Assembly: GCF_010093535.1 (NCBI RefSeq) | Contig: NW_022985195.1 | Location: 566,819 to 630,818 of the forward strand | DNA from: Lindgomyces ingoldianus | Taxonomy: Eukaryota > Ascomycota > Dothideomycetes > Pleosporales > Lindgomycetaceae | DNA length: 64,000 bases | Reading direction: 5' to 3' | Part shown: positions 21,892 through 33,652 of the stretch, in pieces | Layout: the number at the start of each line of letters is the position of its first letter | How positions within the stretch are numbered: the stretch's first letter is position 1 | Notes under the pieces: model-generated | The model's database searches: none | What the model saw: the letters and a program-made list of their open reading frames with translations, nothing else | Told to the model about the DNA's origin: nothing | Program-made: the position numbers and the translations under genes

Positions 21892-23522
21892 ATGTCTGCC
21901 GATGTTGATGGTAAGCTCGCTATCGATCACATCTCAGACGACAATATTCCGACAACAAATGACCCTGGTCATGGCGCATCGCACTCAAAACTCGAACCAC
22001 CCGCGATGGTTGCTGCAATGTCTCAGGAGCAGAGAATCGAGGCTGAGAACAAGTTGAGGAGGAAGATTGATACGAGACTACTACCGATGATTATTCTGAT
22101 GTATATCATGAATTACTTGGATCGGAATAACATTGCAGCGGTGAGGTTGGCTGGCCTGCAGGATGAGCTCCAGTTATCAAGTACGCAATATCAAACGATT
22201 ATTTCGATTCTGTTCGTAGGGTATATCTTGATGCAGAGTAAGTAGTTTGCCAGTTATTACTACTCCACAGAATACTAACAGAAATAGTTCCGTCGAATTT
22301 GTTCCTTAACAAGACAGGCCGACCAGCCATCTATCTCCCCACATGCATGATTATTTGGGGTATAATTTCCGGAGCTACAGGCGCCTGCCAGAACTTCGGG
22401 GGCTTGGTAGCATGCCGATTTTTCCTCGGGTTCATCGAAGCTGCGTATTTTCCCGGCTGTCTTTTCTACCTCTCGTCTTGGTACACTCGAAAAGAGTTGG
22501 GTTTTCGCACTGCAGTCCTGTACTCTGGGTCACTTGTGTCGGGAGCTTTCGGTGGTCTCGTAACTGCTGGGGTAAGTTTCCCATTCTCTCTCATAGCTCA
22601 TGCTGACTTCTTACAGATTACAAGCAATATGAATGGCACAAAAGGGCTCCGCGCTTGGCGGTGGGTGTTCATCATCGAAGGCGTCATCACGGTTATTATT
22701 GCTTTCACAGCTTTCTTCATCTTGCCCAACTTCCCACGAACGACGCCCTGGCTCACGGAAGAAGAGCGCCAACTTGCTGTTTACCGTCTTCAAGAAGACG
22801 TCGGCGAAGACGACTGGACATCGTCAGCCTCGCAATCGTTCTTCCATGGCCTAAAGCTCGCCCTCCTCGACATCAAAACCTGGGTCCTAACTGTCCTCCT
22901 TCTCTCCATCGTCTCCTCCGCCTCCGTTACAAACTTCTTTCCAACTGTCGTCAAAACCCTCGGCTACGGCAATGTCGAAACCCTCCTCCTAACCGCCCCA
23001 CCCTACGTCTTAGCAGTCATAACCACCTACCTCAACGCCTGGCACGCCGACCGTACAGGAGAACGCTTTCTCCACATCTCCCTCCCACTTTGCGTCGGCG
23101 TTGCGGCCTTCATTCTCGCCGCCGCCACCCACTCCACCGCACCCCGCTATGTCGCCATGATGCTTATGGTACCCGGCGTCTACACCGGATATGTCGTTGC
23201 ACTCGCCTGGATCTCCAATTCACTGCCCCGGCCAGCGGCAAAGCGCGCAGCAGCACTCGCATTCATCAACGCAATCTCCAACACCTCCTCCATCTACGCA
23301 AGTTATATGTATCCCCAGCCGAAAGGTAAAAAGCAGCCAGATTTGACAATTCCGCTAAGTGTGGATTGTGCGACGGCGGCGTTGGCGATTATTATGGCGG
23401 CGGTGATGAGAATTATTTTGACGAGGTTGAATAAGAAGTTGGACAGAGGTGAGCATGTGGAAGGCGCGATTAATGGAGTGCCCGGGATTGCGCAAGAGTT
23501 TGGGTTTAGGTTTTTGGTGTAA
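21892..23522 (+). CDS. MFS transporter, Dal5-like anion:cation symporter family
   Basis: Three exons (21892-22237, 22288-22571, 22617-23522) give 511 aa. The second intron is 45 bp, has no stop in frame and could be read through, but GTAAGT, CTGAC and TTACAG support removal. The N-terminus is cytosolic and polar. The first helix has the ACS-family pattern IILMYIMNYLDRNNIAAVR, followed by LQLSSTQYQTIISILFVGYI and QIPSN. About twelve hydrophobic segments can be counted, with a cytosolic loop containing TEEERQLAVYRLQEDVGED between helices 6 and 7. Family members import organic anions such as allantoate, vitamins or sulfonates by proton symport; the substrate here is unknown. Its isolation next to a gene-poor tract gives no clue. 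Confidence 0.9.
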
Positions 23523-26500
23523 GTTTGGGAAGTGCTGAGAGTCAGAGTGGGTGTGGGATCGAGAGGGCTGTGTTGCGGGATGTGTGGGATATAGATGGAT
23601 TGGGATTCATGGTTAGTGCGAGAGAGAGATGAACTGGTTTCAATGAAATTTTTGAGCTTTGTTGATACTCCTACGATTTAGAAATGTTAGAGTCAATTGT
23701 GTTGTGACTTTGCTTCTGCTGACCACGAAACAGTAACGTATGGAGGATAACTGAGGGGATTCGGGGGATCCAATTTGCCGAACATAGCTGCCAAATCCTA
23801 GCAGATGCACCCCAGTAGTCATTGTAAATGTGTATGAACAAAGTAGTTGTAATTAATTGTAATTAATTGAAACTAGGTATTATATGTTGTAGATGGAAGG
23901 AAGCGCATAAGAACGCGTAGAGAATAGAAGTAAACTACAAGCTCTAGTGACAGGTAGCTAAAGTGGGTGGAGCATCTCGTCCAGGGTGGAGTCTTGAAAG
24001 TGGAATCGGGAAGGTGAGGGCGGTTGAGGAAATATTGAATGACTAAATATACCCGGTAGAAGAGATAGAAGTTACATAATAGCATGCTTATACCTATGAT
24101 GAACCATTGATAGCACTCATGGTCATCAAATAAACCACCTACTAGCACACGGAGGCCCTGATGCATCCAAAACAGCTGCAGGGACTCTCTGCAATATCAA
24201 CTAAGGGTGCGTACGAAATGATGCATTGAACGCTAACATGTGAAGACCACCATAGGTGAGCCCAGCAACGCTTATGCGTATGAGCATCCAAGTTCTACTT
24301 ATGTTCCTCTTGCACTCTTCATCATTGACGGCCAATTACGAGCTCCACACACAAATGTATTGCATAGCTCAACTCGCATTTTATTCCCTTGACATATATT
24401 AAATTTACAAAAGCCCCCAACATGTATGCTTCCACCGCCGGTAGCTTGCGTCTCCCCGGGCGGAAGCTAGCCTGTCCCTGGTCTATTTTTGCGCCGTACA
24501 CTCATATCCGGATAGTCGAGATTAAGGTAGTTATTAAACTTGAAAATGGTACTAGAAGAACACCCGAACCGTATTTTTCAAATACAAAAGCTTCATTGAA
24601 GTAGCTAGCGCGGAGGAATGGATTCTTTGGATCTCCACTGTAATTGTCGCATATTAGCGTAGTAGCAACCCTGATAGCGGTATCCTCACTGAGAGTGATC
24701 GTTGGCACTCTAATAACCAAGGGATTATGTCAGTATAGGAGGTATATTAGGAACATGTAGATGAAATGCCCGAAGTTGTTAAGTTCTAGAAGGCTGATAG
24801 GCTCCCACGTAGACTCGATATGCATTGTGCGCAGAACCATGCAGCTTGGAGAATGACAAGAATTCTGGCAAGACTATGCTCCTGCCTTCGATGGCAGATG
24901 GTGAAATTCTTGGCAAAAGTTCGGGAAACTCCTCTACAAAACGAATGCCTTTAGGAGAGATGGGGACAAGGTTATTTTTCATCATCCGGGTCGAACGGCA
25001 AGTACTATAGATCACTAGCCCAACGCTTGATGTCCATTAGAAATGGTCCCTTCACAGCGTACATGCTGTGAAGCTCAGTTCAAAGACAAAATTGAGTGCT
25101 TCACCGAGGGTTATCGCTTGGCAATAGCTGCAAATGGTTTTTGAATAGTAGGTAGACGCTATCCATCTTTACATAATAAAACAAACATTCATACCTCAAT
25201 TCCTGCCTGAACATGTTCCAGTACCCGGTGGGTTGGCTTTTTGGAAGGATCTTTCCCTTTTACGAGTGGAAAGTTCGCTTTGAAGACTTATAGGCTCCCT
25301 TACTAATAGTGCGAGCATCCCGGAGCTCGTACCATACCGTAAAGTGAACTGGAAACAGTAATGATATCAGCCTTTGGTTTCTGTATTTCCTAGCGCATCG
25401 GGCCTCCAGCTTACCATTTCTAAGCTAACAATGGCTAAAACAGTCCAGTTAAGCTTCAGCCCGAACCTGGAGTCTTCCTCCATTCGCGACTTTAAATGGA
25501 TCGCAGGGCAGACACAAGGAAACAGCGTAACAAGGCAGGAAGGGGAATTGACCGTGTCCACCTCTCAGATGGTTCTCGATGCCAGGCCGCCTTTTCTGAG
25601 GTTGAGTTGCCGAAGAAGGTGGGCCGGATAGAAAGATCAGAAGTACCCAATACCATGAGTCGGCTGGTGTGAATGGAATGTTAGAGACTAAAGACATAGT
25701 GTGAAAGTTCAGACCTGCGGCTGGGATTAGGCTGTGGGATCTAACTGAAGTCTTAAAGACACAAGGCTGAGATCTCCGGAGGCAGGAGGATCTGCATAGG
25801 CTGTAACTCTATCGACGACGAAAGATTAGTCGAAAAAGGACCTGCAAAAAAGTAATCATGGGATGGAATGTCGACGAATCAAAGAGCACGGCAATGAATA
25901 ATGAAATAGAAGCAGTGATAGATAATCTTGACTTGCATATTGAACGATAAGTGCCCGCCCACCCACATTCAAGGGTACGGGCTGAGCATCCTCAATCACG
26001 TATGCGTGACTTATTTTCTCCTGCCAGAAAAATAACGTCCATATATAACTTGTTTCGTTTGCCAACCCATGCCGAGCACTGAAAGTCCGACTCTTCGCCA
26101 GCGGAGATCGAAATCTTACCTATTGTACAGCCGCTTATGCGCCAGACTTTACACCGCTACTTCTAATCTTCAATTTGGAAAGGCATCCCAGTCTATCAAT
26201 AGGTGATTTCGAGGGAACAGAGTACTTCGACGTGACAATGGAAGTGTTGAGGGGAAGTTGAAACGATGCTAAGACTTCTGCTTCATCCGGTTCCACGGAA
26301 TTTGCCGTTTCAGCACGTCTAGGTATTGGTAGGCCGAGTCAATCGGACACCGAATAAAGATTCCAAGGTTCACTTCCATCTCACATCGATCTGCGTTCCA
26401 AAACCTGAGCCCGTGTCTCATATTGATAAACCCTTTGGCGACTGAAAAGCCCTCATTTTGGTCCCTAGGACATGTATTGGGCAGTTCAACCCGCGCCAAG

Positions 26501-26976
26501 ATTAGCACGTGATTGCGCTAGTGGGCTCAGCAGACCCACTCCGAAACTCGCGTCGCGTGTTCCGTCATCTTTCATCCACTCCATTCATCGACTCCATCAT
26601 TTCTATCACTGCCAAACACATCTCTACGCACATTGTTGCCCACTTCGTAGTTTTCGCTATCCCGCCCGCCACACCCACTTCCCGGACAGACATGAAAATC
26701 TTCCCCACAAGACTGCATTGTTACGACAGTCTAGGCAGTCCGAGTCACTGACTTACCGACTCAACCTTTTCCACATTTAGACGCACAATGCCCGTCCTGT
26801 AAAGGTTACAAGTATTCACACTGTACAATAAGGACCCATTGGTTTCCTTCAACTATTTTATTCAGACTGCTTTTTCTCTCCGCACAACGACCTGGACAGG
26901 GCACGGAAGGCAACCATTGGATTTCTCAGCTGACGCCACGCCTCACTTTCCTTGACAAGCGCATCCTTCCCCAAAC
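23523..26976. other. Gene-poor tract, one relic
   Basis: About 3.5 kb with no intact gene. It contains a decayed membrane-protein fragment (24430-24930, listed separately). A minus-strand frame at 25449-25697 (hydrophobic SWYWVLLIFLSG) could be another fragment but matches nothing known to me. Marks the transition into the repeat-scarred middle. Confidence 0.4.
24430..24930 (-). pseudogene. Relic of a fungal integral membrane protein
   Basis: In the minus frame, LARILVILQAAWFCAQCIS (about 24890-24830) matches the ILQ-x-WF-x-x-QCI-x-R signature of a large fungal membrane-protein family. After a one-base frame change it continues as PISLLELNNFGHFIYMFLIY and LLY, where an in-frame TGA replaces the usual WW before the K/N-PL motif, then HNPLVIRVPTITLSEDTA. 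A tail (ICDNYSGDPKNPFLRASYF) is open to 24502. The Trp-to-stop change is the kind made by RIP. Family recognition is from memory of the ELN-x-x-x-H...WW-x-KPL pattern. Confidence 0.5.
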
Positions 26977-27822
26977 ATGAACTTTTCCAGCGACATTTTC
27001 AGAGTTCCCCCACCAGTTGCTACACTCTCTGGCGACACGATGGATCATACAAAAATGGTCATGGCTTGTCGATTCGGCTGGTCCGCTGGCCCCGATACCC
27101 ACTCCGGGTCCTCAACCCTTAGCACTCAATCAGCTTCGTCACAGCCTACTTTTACCAACACTTCGGCCGTCTTCACAACACACCGCTTTGCACCTTGCCG
27201 AGGTCGTCTCTATCACCAACTCACTTGTTCCCACCGCATCCGAACAGATATTGTAGAGGAGTGTGGTTCCAACTGCCTAGATCCCCCAGGCCCTGTCTCC
27301 AACCTCCCCTTCTTCTGCCACGAGTGTTTAGAACGGGAGTCGCGCCGAATATGGAGCCAGCGTGAAGCGCAGTACAACGAGCTATATCCCGAGCTGAGCC
27401 AGATGACGAAGGAGCAGTATGAGCATTGGTACACCGGGTACCGCCAGTTGGAGGCCCAACATGCCAAGGACCGCAGGGATTATGAGCTGGAGATCGAGTC
27501 TAAGACTAGGCCGAGTAATTTTTCTTCAGTCGTTGAGACGAGTAAGGAGGATATTGATTTTGCTGCCGAACTGGACTCGCTTTCCCTTTCTATAGTTTCC
27601 ACAAATGATAGCAGCACCAATCAGCCTCAGCTTCATCCAAGGAGGGTCAGTCTTCCTTGCGATGCATCAGAGCAGCTTCACTGGAACCTGAATTCACTTA
27701 CCCTGGGCCGTGGCTCATGTGGCGTCGAATATTCAGCTACTCAACCAACGAACGGCGCTCACACCACGACCAGGGTAGTAGATGAGGAAGAGCTATGGAG
27801 AAAGCCGAGGGACCACAGCTAA
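26977..27822 (+). CDS. Hypothetical fungal protein with a Cys/His cluster
   Basis: A single 281 aa exon. The N-terminus is Ser/Thr-rich. A central block, CRGRLYHQLTCSHRIRTDI then EECGSNCLDPPG and PFFCHECLERESRRIW, contains eight Cys and two His spaced like a small zinc-binding module. A charged, probably helical region follows (RREAQYNEL-like, about 125-180), then a disordered tail. This arrangement recurs in conserved fungal hypotheticals, but I know no function. The ORF is long, in a gene-poor setting, and uses Cys/His regularly, which supports it being real. Confidence 0.65.
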   Translation: MNFSSDIFRVPPPVATLSGDTMDHTKMVMACRFGWSAGPDTHSGSSTLSTQSASSQPTFTNTSAVFTTHRFAPCRGRLYHQLTCSHRIRTDIVEECGSNCLDPPGPVSNLPFFCHECLERESRRIWSQREAQYNELYPELSQMTKEQYEHWYTGYRQLEAQHAKDRRDYELEIESKTRPSNFSSVVETSKEDIDFAAELDSLSLSIVSTNDSSTNQPQLHPRRVSLPCDASEQLHWNLNSLTLGRGSCGVEYSATQPTNGAHTTTRVVDEEELWRKPRDHS

Positions 27823-29719
27823 GTGGCAGCTCTATTGAACTGTTGGCGCAATTGGGTGTGGAAGATCGGCCTTGTCACAATAACCTTAGCAGATTAGAGG
27901 AGTACGTGCTCTTCTGACGATGCTGACTTACATCTGCAATTTATGACAGCATTGAAAGGCGTTGGATTTAATGTGGCGTAGAGACCTGCTCTCATTAGCA
28001 ATAGTCAGAAAGCAGGTAGAATGTGTAGGTTGAAATCCGATCTCCCCGGTCATTTATAGCTATCTCAACCCCACAAGTTCTTTAAACAGAGCTAGCACTG
28101 GCATTACTATCTTGCCGCTAGGTCCATACCCGCATTTGAATCAAGTATTGTATCTTCTCATTTCCGCATGGATCACACATATCTCCCGTGTCTCTCGATA
28201 TTTAGTTTTCTGGTCTTGAAGGACTCCGTCCTTCTACTTTCTTCGCCTGACAGCTATAAGTCTCCAATTGTTCCAATACGTCCTATCTACCGGTCCATTC
28301 TCTACAATAGCTAATAATGCACAAATCTCTGTTCTGCCGCGTCCATTTTGACTAAATATGTCAACATATTCTCACCGGGTTTACCCATCTATTGATTCTA
28401 CATAGGATGCCTAGCATGGCCGCCTCCAAGATACTCAACGCTCTATTGGGATCATCCTATTGATGCCGGTGAAGAAGCAGTTTACTTCACTCGAACACCA
28501 GCACTGCGGTATGGAATCACACATTGTAGATTGATTCTTATACGCAATGGCCTTCTTCACAAAGATTAACGTTCGGGCGGTGAACTATATATCTTCTAAA
28601 GCATGTCCTTCCTCCTAAAAGTGTAGATCCTCATGTACTGATTCGAGTCTGAGCGCTGAGCTGGCCTCTTTGCCTAGCAATTTCTACAAACATCCTCGCT
28701 TCGTCCAGTCGCCATGAACCCTATCACTTACAGGAATGACGCCTTGGGATGGATATTAACAAAGATGTCGACCAGTGTATCATTTCTATCTCGCAGAGCG
28801 TCCCAGAACCACTGAATCCTAGAAAGATGCGAGAAAGATTGTTAGGAGGAATACAAAGTGGCAAACTTCAAAGGCAACTACCCCAAGGTCATCAGTCGGA
28901 TTGGGAAAGCAAGGCTCGATGATTCTAACTATCGAGTAGGTATGGACCTAAGTGACACGACGCCATCCAAATTTTCAAGCACCTTGCAATTAAGATGTCA
29001 CGAGGACGACCCAATGAATGCTCACCAAAATAATCTGTTCTGCAGCCACACCTTCAAGGCTGACTCTCTCCCCTTAGCTTTGCTGTCAAAGATAAGCATG
29101 TCTCAAATACCCTCATTGGATGTTACATACACGCTGTGCGCTACTGTGCAATGGTTCATAAATGGCTAAGGAAGACAAATGCCGCATAGAACGCGGTGTT
29201 ATGGAACTTGTAAAGATTTCCGCTAGCGGAGAGCTCTTCTCTGTTAGCATCCTATCTACATATCCATAGACGCTATCGTGACCTGCTTAATGACGGTTCA
29301 GTGGTAAATCTGTTATCCGCTCTAAAACCCGCTTCCTAAGAGCTTGTAGATTTTAAGTGCAAACTAGCCAGTTATAAGGGTTAGATTAGGGTTACTATAA
29401 GTTACTGGTTAACATAGCTCTAGCGCTCATTGTTTCCACGCTCTAACGTCTCGATTCGTTCTTTATCCAAGTTGAATTCTCTCTCAAACCAGAGATCACA
29501 GCAGGAGCTATGGAGCCACTTTAGGGTTCGTCTGTCATTGTACTAATCAAGACCGGATATCCGTAATGCAAGTACTTTTGATGTAGGGTGCGGGCGCCCT
29601 GTACAATCACCGTCTAGCATCTACTTTATTTCATAGAGCAAATGCAGTACCTTTGTCTTAGTAGACTTGACCAAAGCTAGCCACTGATCCATTTGGTTTA
29701 AGGTTTGCTTTGTAGGCCT
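27823..29719. other. Gene-poor, AT-leaning tract
   Basis: No intact gene found. On the minus strand near 28800 the stretch IQWFWDALRDRNDTLVDIF reads like coding sequence but is bounded by stops and could not be extended. The open frame at 28858-29169 (+) has no motif. Probably decayed sequence. Confidence 0.35.
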
Positions 29720-30070
29720 TATTTTTTTTTTAGAAGGACAGATCTCTGTTAGCTCTTTTAGGGTGTGAGTGTAGGTAAGAACAAGCACTGTTTCCAGGAA
29801 AACACATTCTAATTAGATATCTGCTGAATGACCACTTTTCTTGTAATTAAAGAACTCCAGAACGCCGTATCTTAACATCCCACGTTCCCGGCTTTTACTA
29901 GTTCTTGCGGGATTAGATGTGAAATCTTTAGCTACGCTGTAAGCCATGGCCCATCTTGCAAGAGGAGAATGTTAGATAGCTTGATATCTTTGTGGTGGAT
30001 ATTGTTCTGGTGGAGATACACCATATCTGCAGTCAAACAGCTGAAAGTAGACCACATTCGCTCCTCTTCC
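29720..30070 (-). pseudogene. Protein kinase domain relic
   Basis: On the minus strand DMVYLHQNNIHHKDIKLSNI matches the catalytic loop HRDIKPSNILL of protein kinases, with Arg to Lys and Pro to Leu. After LLLQDG the frame meets a stop at the DFG position; in a shifted frame VAKDFTSNPARTSKSRERG resumes as an activation-loop-like segment, then GHSADI, a stop, and ECVFLETVLVL, which corresponds to the SADIFSLGCVFLEM motif. Weak C-lobe-like sequence may reach 29530. The order of motifs is correct for one kinase, so this is a multiply broken copy rather than chance. Confidence 0.65.
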
Positions 30071-30450
30071 TGCTGACCCACTCCGGGCACGCCCTTCTGT
30101 GGAGGCGAATTCTATAAAAGGTGAGTTAGCTGACTGGAGGCATAGCCGAATTGGAGTTGGATCGCTCACAGGTACAGCCCCAAAGGCCACTCAAATTAAA
30201 TTACACAATGGTAATTAATTCCGTGAGGCGGGATTATCATGTACGAGCCTAAACTAGTGATCGCCTTAATCAGCGGTACCAACTTGCGTAGTGACACTTG
30301 CATGAGGTTGCTCGCCACTGCAGACACAAGGCGGATGACAAATTACAAGCATTATAGTAAGGCTCTAAGGCTTGGATAAGACCCTCTTATAAGTGCTAAG
30401 AGTAGTGAGAGCTTGATAGTAGTGCTGTAGTAAAGAAACATTGTTACGTA

Positions 30451-30570
30451 ACGTACTTCATGGGCGAGTTGCTCACACACCCGAGTCGCTTACTTTTGCC
30501 AAGACCCCACTAAACCACCCTTCCTACACTAATGCATTCCCCACAACACTACTTAGACGCGCTAAAAGAA
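30451..30570 (+). repeat. Left 120 bp terminal inverted repeat
   Basis: Begins ACGTACTTCATGGGCGAG and ends GACGCGCTAAAAGAA. Its reverse complement is found at 31379-31498 with two differences. Confidence 0.9.
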
Positions 30571-30633
30571 CGTTAGATACAGCTTACACTCTAAGCTTTT
30601 AAATAAGACATAAAACTCTTAAAGAAATGTGCT

Positions 30634-31378
30634 NNNNNNNNNNNNNNNNNNNNNNNNNNNNNNNNNNNNNNNNNNNNNNNNNNNNNNNNNNNNNNNNNNN
30701 NNNNNNNNNNNNNNNNNNNNNNNNNNNNNNNNNNNNNNNNNNNNNNNNNNNNNNNNNNNNNNNNNNNNNNNNNNNNNNNNNNNNNNNNNNNNNNNNNNNN
30801 NNNNNNNNNNNNNNNNNNNNNNNNNNNNNNNNNNNNNNNNNNNNNNNNNNNNNNNNNNNNNNNNNNNNNNNNNNNNNNNNNNNNNNNNNNNNNNNNNNNN
30901 NNNNNNNNNNNNNNNNNNNNNNNNNNNNNNNNNNNNNNNNNNNNNNNNNNNNNNNNNNNNNNNNNNNNNNNNNNNNNNNNNNNNNNNNNNNNNNNNNNNN
31001 NNNNNNNNNNNNNNNNNNNNNNNNNNNNNNNNNNNNNNNNNNNNNNNNNNNNNNNNNNNNNNNNNNNNNNNNNNNNNNNNNNNNNNNNNNNNNNNNNNNN
31101 NNNNNNNNNNNNNNNNNNNNNNNNNNNNNNNNNNNNNNNNNNNNNNNNNNNNNNNNNNNNNNNNNNNNNNNNNNNNNNNNNNNNNNNNNNNNNNNNNNNN
31201 NNNNNNNNNNNNNNNNNNNNNNNNNNNNNNNNNNNNNNNNNNNNNNNNNNNNNNNNNNNNNNNNNNNNNNNNNNNNNNNNNNNNNNNNNNNNNNNNNNNN
31301 NNNNNNNNNNNNNNNNNNNNNNNNNNNNNNNNNNNNNNNNNNNNNNNNNNNNNNNNNNNNNNNNNNNNNNNNNNNNNN
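30634..31378. other. Assembly gap (745 N)
   Basis: The run stops exactly where the right TIR resumes at 31379. The gap is most simply an unresolved repeat copy. Open frames drawn across it are meaningless. Confidence 0.99.
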
Positions 31379-31498
31379 TTCTTTTAGCGCGTCTAAGTGG
31401 TGTTGTGGGGAATGCATTAGTGTAGGAAGGGTGGTTTAGTGGGGTCTTGGCAAAAGTAAGCGACTCGGGTGTGTGAGCAACTCGCCTATGAAGTACGT
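31379..31498 (-). repeat. Right 120 bp terminal inverted repeat
   Basis: Inverse partner of 30451-30570. Outermost bases GAAGTACGT, then the TA target site. Confidence 0.9.
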
Positions 31499-31977
31499 TA
31501 ATGTACATCCAACTGTAACAGAATAACCGCCGTAGCGGAATGACATTCTCTTCTCTAGCACCTGACATATACCAACGCGATTTTATATATTTATACGTGC
31601 TATCTTACTATAGGTTAGCTAATTCTAGATATAATGTCGAATTCAAACTAGAAAATTACAGCGGCTGAGGCTGCGGTCAGAGATTCCTATTATAGCGATT
31701 AATCGCGCTTTAGCTTTTATCTCTTACCTCATTACGAAATTCGGCATGGCTTAGAGTTTCGGGGTTATAGGACAAAGATTTGATTCAGAAAATCCCTGCC
31801 CTAGGCTTCAGCGACACAGCACACTCAGAAGCTTGGAAACCGAGAGTCTCTCCGTGTAGAAGGGAGATCGCCACATAGCTTGGCTTTTGATTAGGCCTGG
31901 CTATGTCATGATATATTAGAAAACGCACTATGTTTGATCTGATCCCTCAGCAATCACGTGTCTTATTCTATCCTTAA

Positions 31978-32116
31978 CGCTCGTTGTCCTTTGCTGCATT
32001 GTCCAGTGCTTGCTTCTATCCGCAACACCACAGTAAGTAGCCATGGATCTAGCCAGGCAGGCGCTGGCACAGAATCTCCCTCCAAATGTACGTAGAACCT
32101 ACGCTGCCCTAGCAGA
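31978..32116 (-). repeat. Dispersed repeat copy 1
   Basis: On the minus strand this segment aligns with 36315-36457 (+): shared words include GTACAT(C/T)TGGAGGGAG, GCCAGC(A/G)CCTG and CCATGGCTAC. Both copies also translate similarly (GGRxCASxxLARSMAT), suggesting a remnant of a repeated coding sequence. Confidence 0.65.
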
Positions 32117-32132
32117 ACCCCATATTTCCAAA

Positions 32133-33652
32133 TCACCTTTGTTTCACGATATACCACCAATAATTTGGATAGGTAACTTCGTTCGGCTTGTCTCCACACA
32201 CTGAAAGGGAAGGTGACATCCCCTTCCACTTATTTACTTCAGCGTTCTTCACAAATTCAGCCCCAAGATTCTTCCAAACTCCCATCTCTCCCTGAATCTC
32301 AAAGTATCTAGCCGCAGTAAAGAGTGTTGGATGTGGAGCAAGTGCAAGATACTTGATAGTTGGGCCCCATTCCGCTTGTTGTTCGACCGAAAACCCCGAG
32401 TGGAAGGCTGCTGCTAGATCTGGCGTCTTGTAGAATTTGGTATCGACGTAGGCATGATATGGACCTCTCCAGGTGGTAATGGAAATTGACCGTCCCATTT
32501 TGGTACACGTGGTGCAGCACTGAAGTGTGTGTGACTTCTGGGTTTCGGTGTCGTCTTTAAGGTCCTCAGAAACATCCAGACCTACGAATGATATCTGAAG
32601 AGCTGTCAGCGATGGTAGAAGGTGCAACAGCTCCTCAAATGCAGGAACAGAGGAGAATTCAGCTCCAGCCGCGCCTATAATGTGAAGGTTAATCGAACCG
32701 CGAGTGCTGATATCGGGTATTGTCGCTTCTAAGGCAGCGATTAAGGTGAGTTGAATTGTGGTGGTGTTGGTACCATATCTTATATATTCGACGAATTCAC
32801 GTTCTTTGGGGTCGTTTGCCTGGTACTTCAGATCTCGGTTCATTTTAGACCTAAAACCACCCATGTCTGAGAGCCTCGTGTAGTAATCATACCAGTCCGT
32901 TGCAGAAGAGAGAGGAACGTGTTGTTTCCTGGGAAATTTGGTGAAAGAAATGGTCGAGCTCTTTCCCGTTCGACGGCGCAGATCTACCATGATCTTGTCG
33001 TCGGTCGCAATATTTTGCAAGGTGGCGCACTCCGCTGATGGATGTGTTTGCTGGCAGGAAGGGCAAAACAAGGTAAGAAGGCAGTATTGGCAGACGTTCA
33101 ACCTCGCCCCATCTTCAAGTTGGGACTCTCTTCTGTAGCAGTGATAGCAATATGGCTCGTAGCTAACTGCGAGTATCAGCTTGATAATTTCTTTGACATG
33201 GGTACAATGTAGTAACAGCGCCTAGGCTTGTTGGCGGTCAGTTTTCATTGGACATACCCAACCAATCTTCCAAATTCACTAGGATTCAAAGTACCAGATC
33301 TGAAGAACTCCAGCACCTGTAAAATGTCTCAGAATCTGCTTGCTCATCTTACCAAAGAGGCTGGATAATATACCTGCTCTTCATAGTAGTCCCCCCAATG
33401 CCTGCCAAATGGGGATACATATTCTTTCCGCTTATTTAGAGCAATAAGTTTCTTGCAGATCTTCTTGTGATTCCTGTTCCAGTCTTGCTTCTGGCACTTT
33501 TTTGAGCAGTATGAGACCCGTTTACAAGCGATGCATCGACTGAGGTTAGACGATATATCCCAGCAGGAAAAACATAGAGTTTGTTTAAATGCCAAAGTTG
33601 GGGTTTGATACGGATCTGAGCCCGAATCGGGGATAGGATCTTCGGATGCCAT
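32133..33652 (-). CDS. MYND zinc-finger protein with Mss51-like C-terminal region
   Basis: Proposed exons are 33374-33652, 33263-33316 and 32133-33221 (473 aa). Residues about 27-66 form a MYND finger, CFSCWDISSNLSRCIACK then VSYCSKKCQKQDWNRNHKKIC, with the C-x2-C, C-x3-C and H-x3-C spacing. A second Cys-rich patch (YCYHCYRRES, CQYCLLTLFCPSC) precedes a long domain with HIIGAAGAEFSSVPAFEELL and CCTTCTKMGRSISI, resembling the C-terminal domain of Mss51-type MYND proteins, an expanded fungal family. The second intron is troublesome: the good donor GTATGT (33257) would break the frame, while GTTGGG (33262) keeps it, giving a 41 bp intron. The gene may be slightly damaged. The only gene within a putative TIR interval. 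Confidence 0.75.

Larger units (their letters stand above)
30451..31498. mobile_element. TIR transposon interrupted by an assembly gap (Tc1/mariner/pogo-like)
   Basis: A 120 bp inverted repeat pair (30451-30570 and 31379-31498) differs at only two positions, both transitions. TA dinucleotides flank both outer ends (30449-30450 and 31499-31500), the target-site signature of Tc1/mariner-type elements. The interior is mostly a run of N, so the transposase, if any, cannot be seen, and the true length is unknown. Near-identity of the arms suggests a fairly recent insertion. Confidence 0.8.

Noticed and set aside
22655..23329. Second plus-strand frame of 224 codons inside the MFS gene
   Set aside because: Arg/His/Pro-rich out-of-frame shadow of the transporter exon.
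30591..31568. Long frames across the gap
   Set aside because: Made almost entirely of N; no information.
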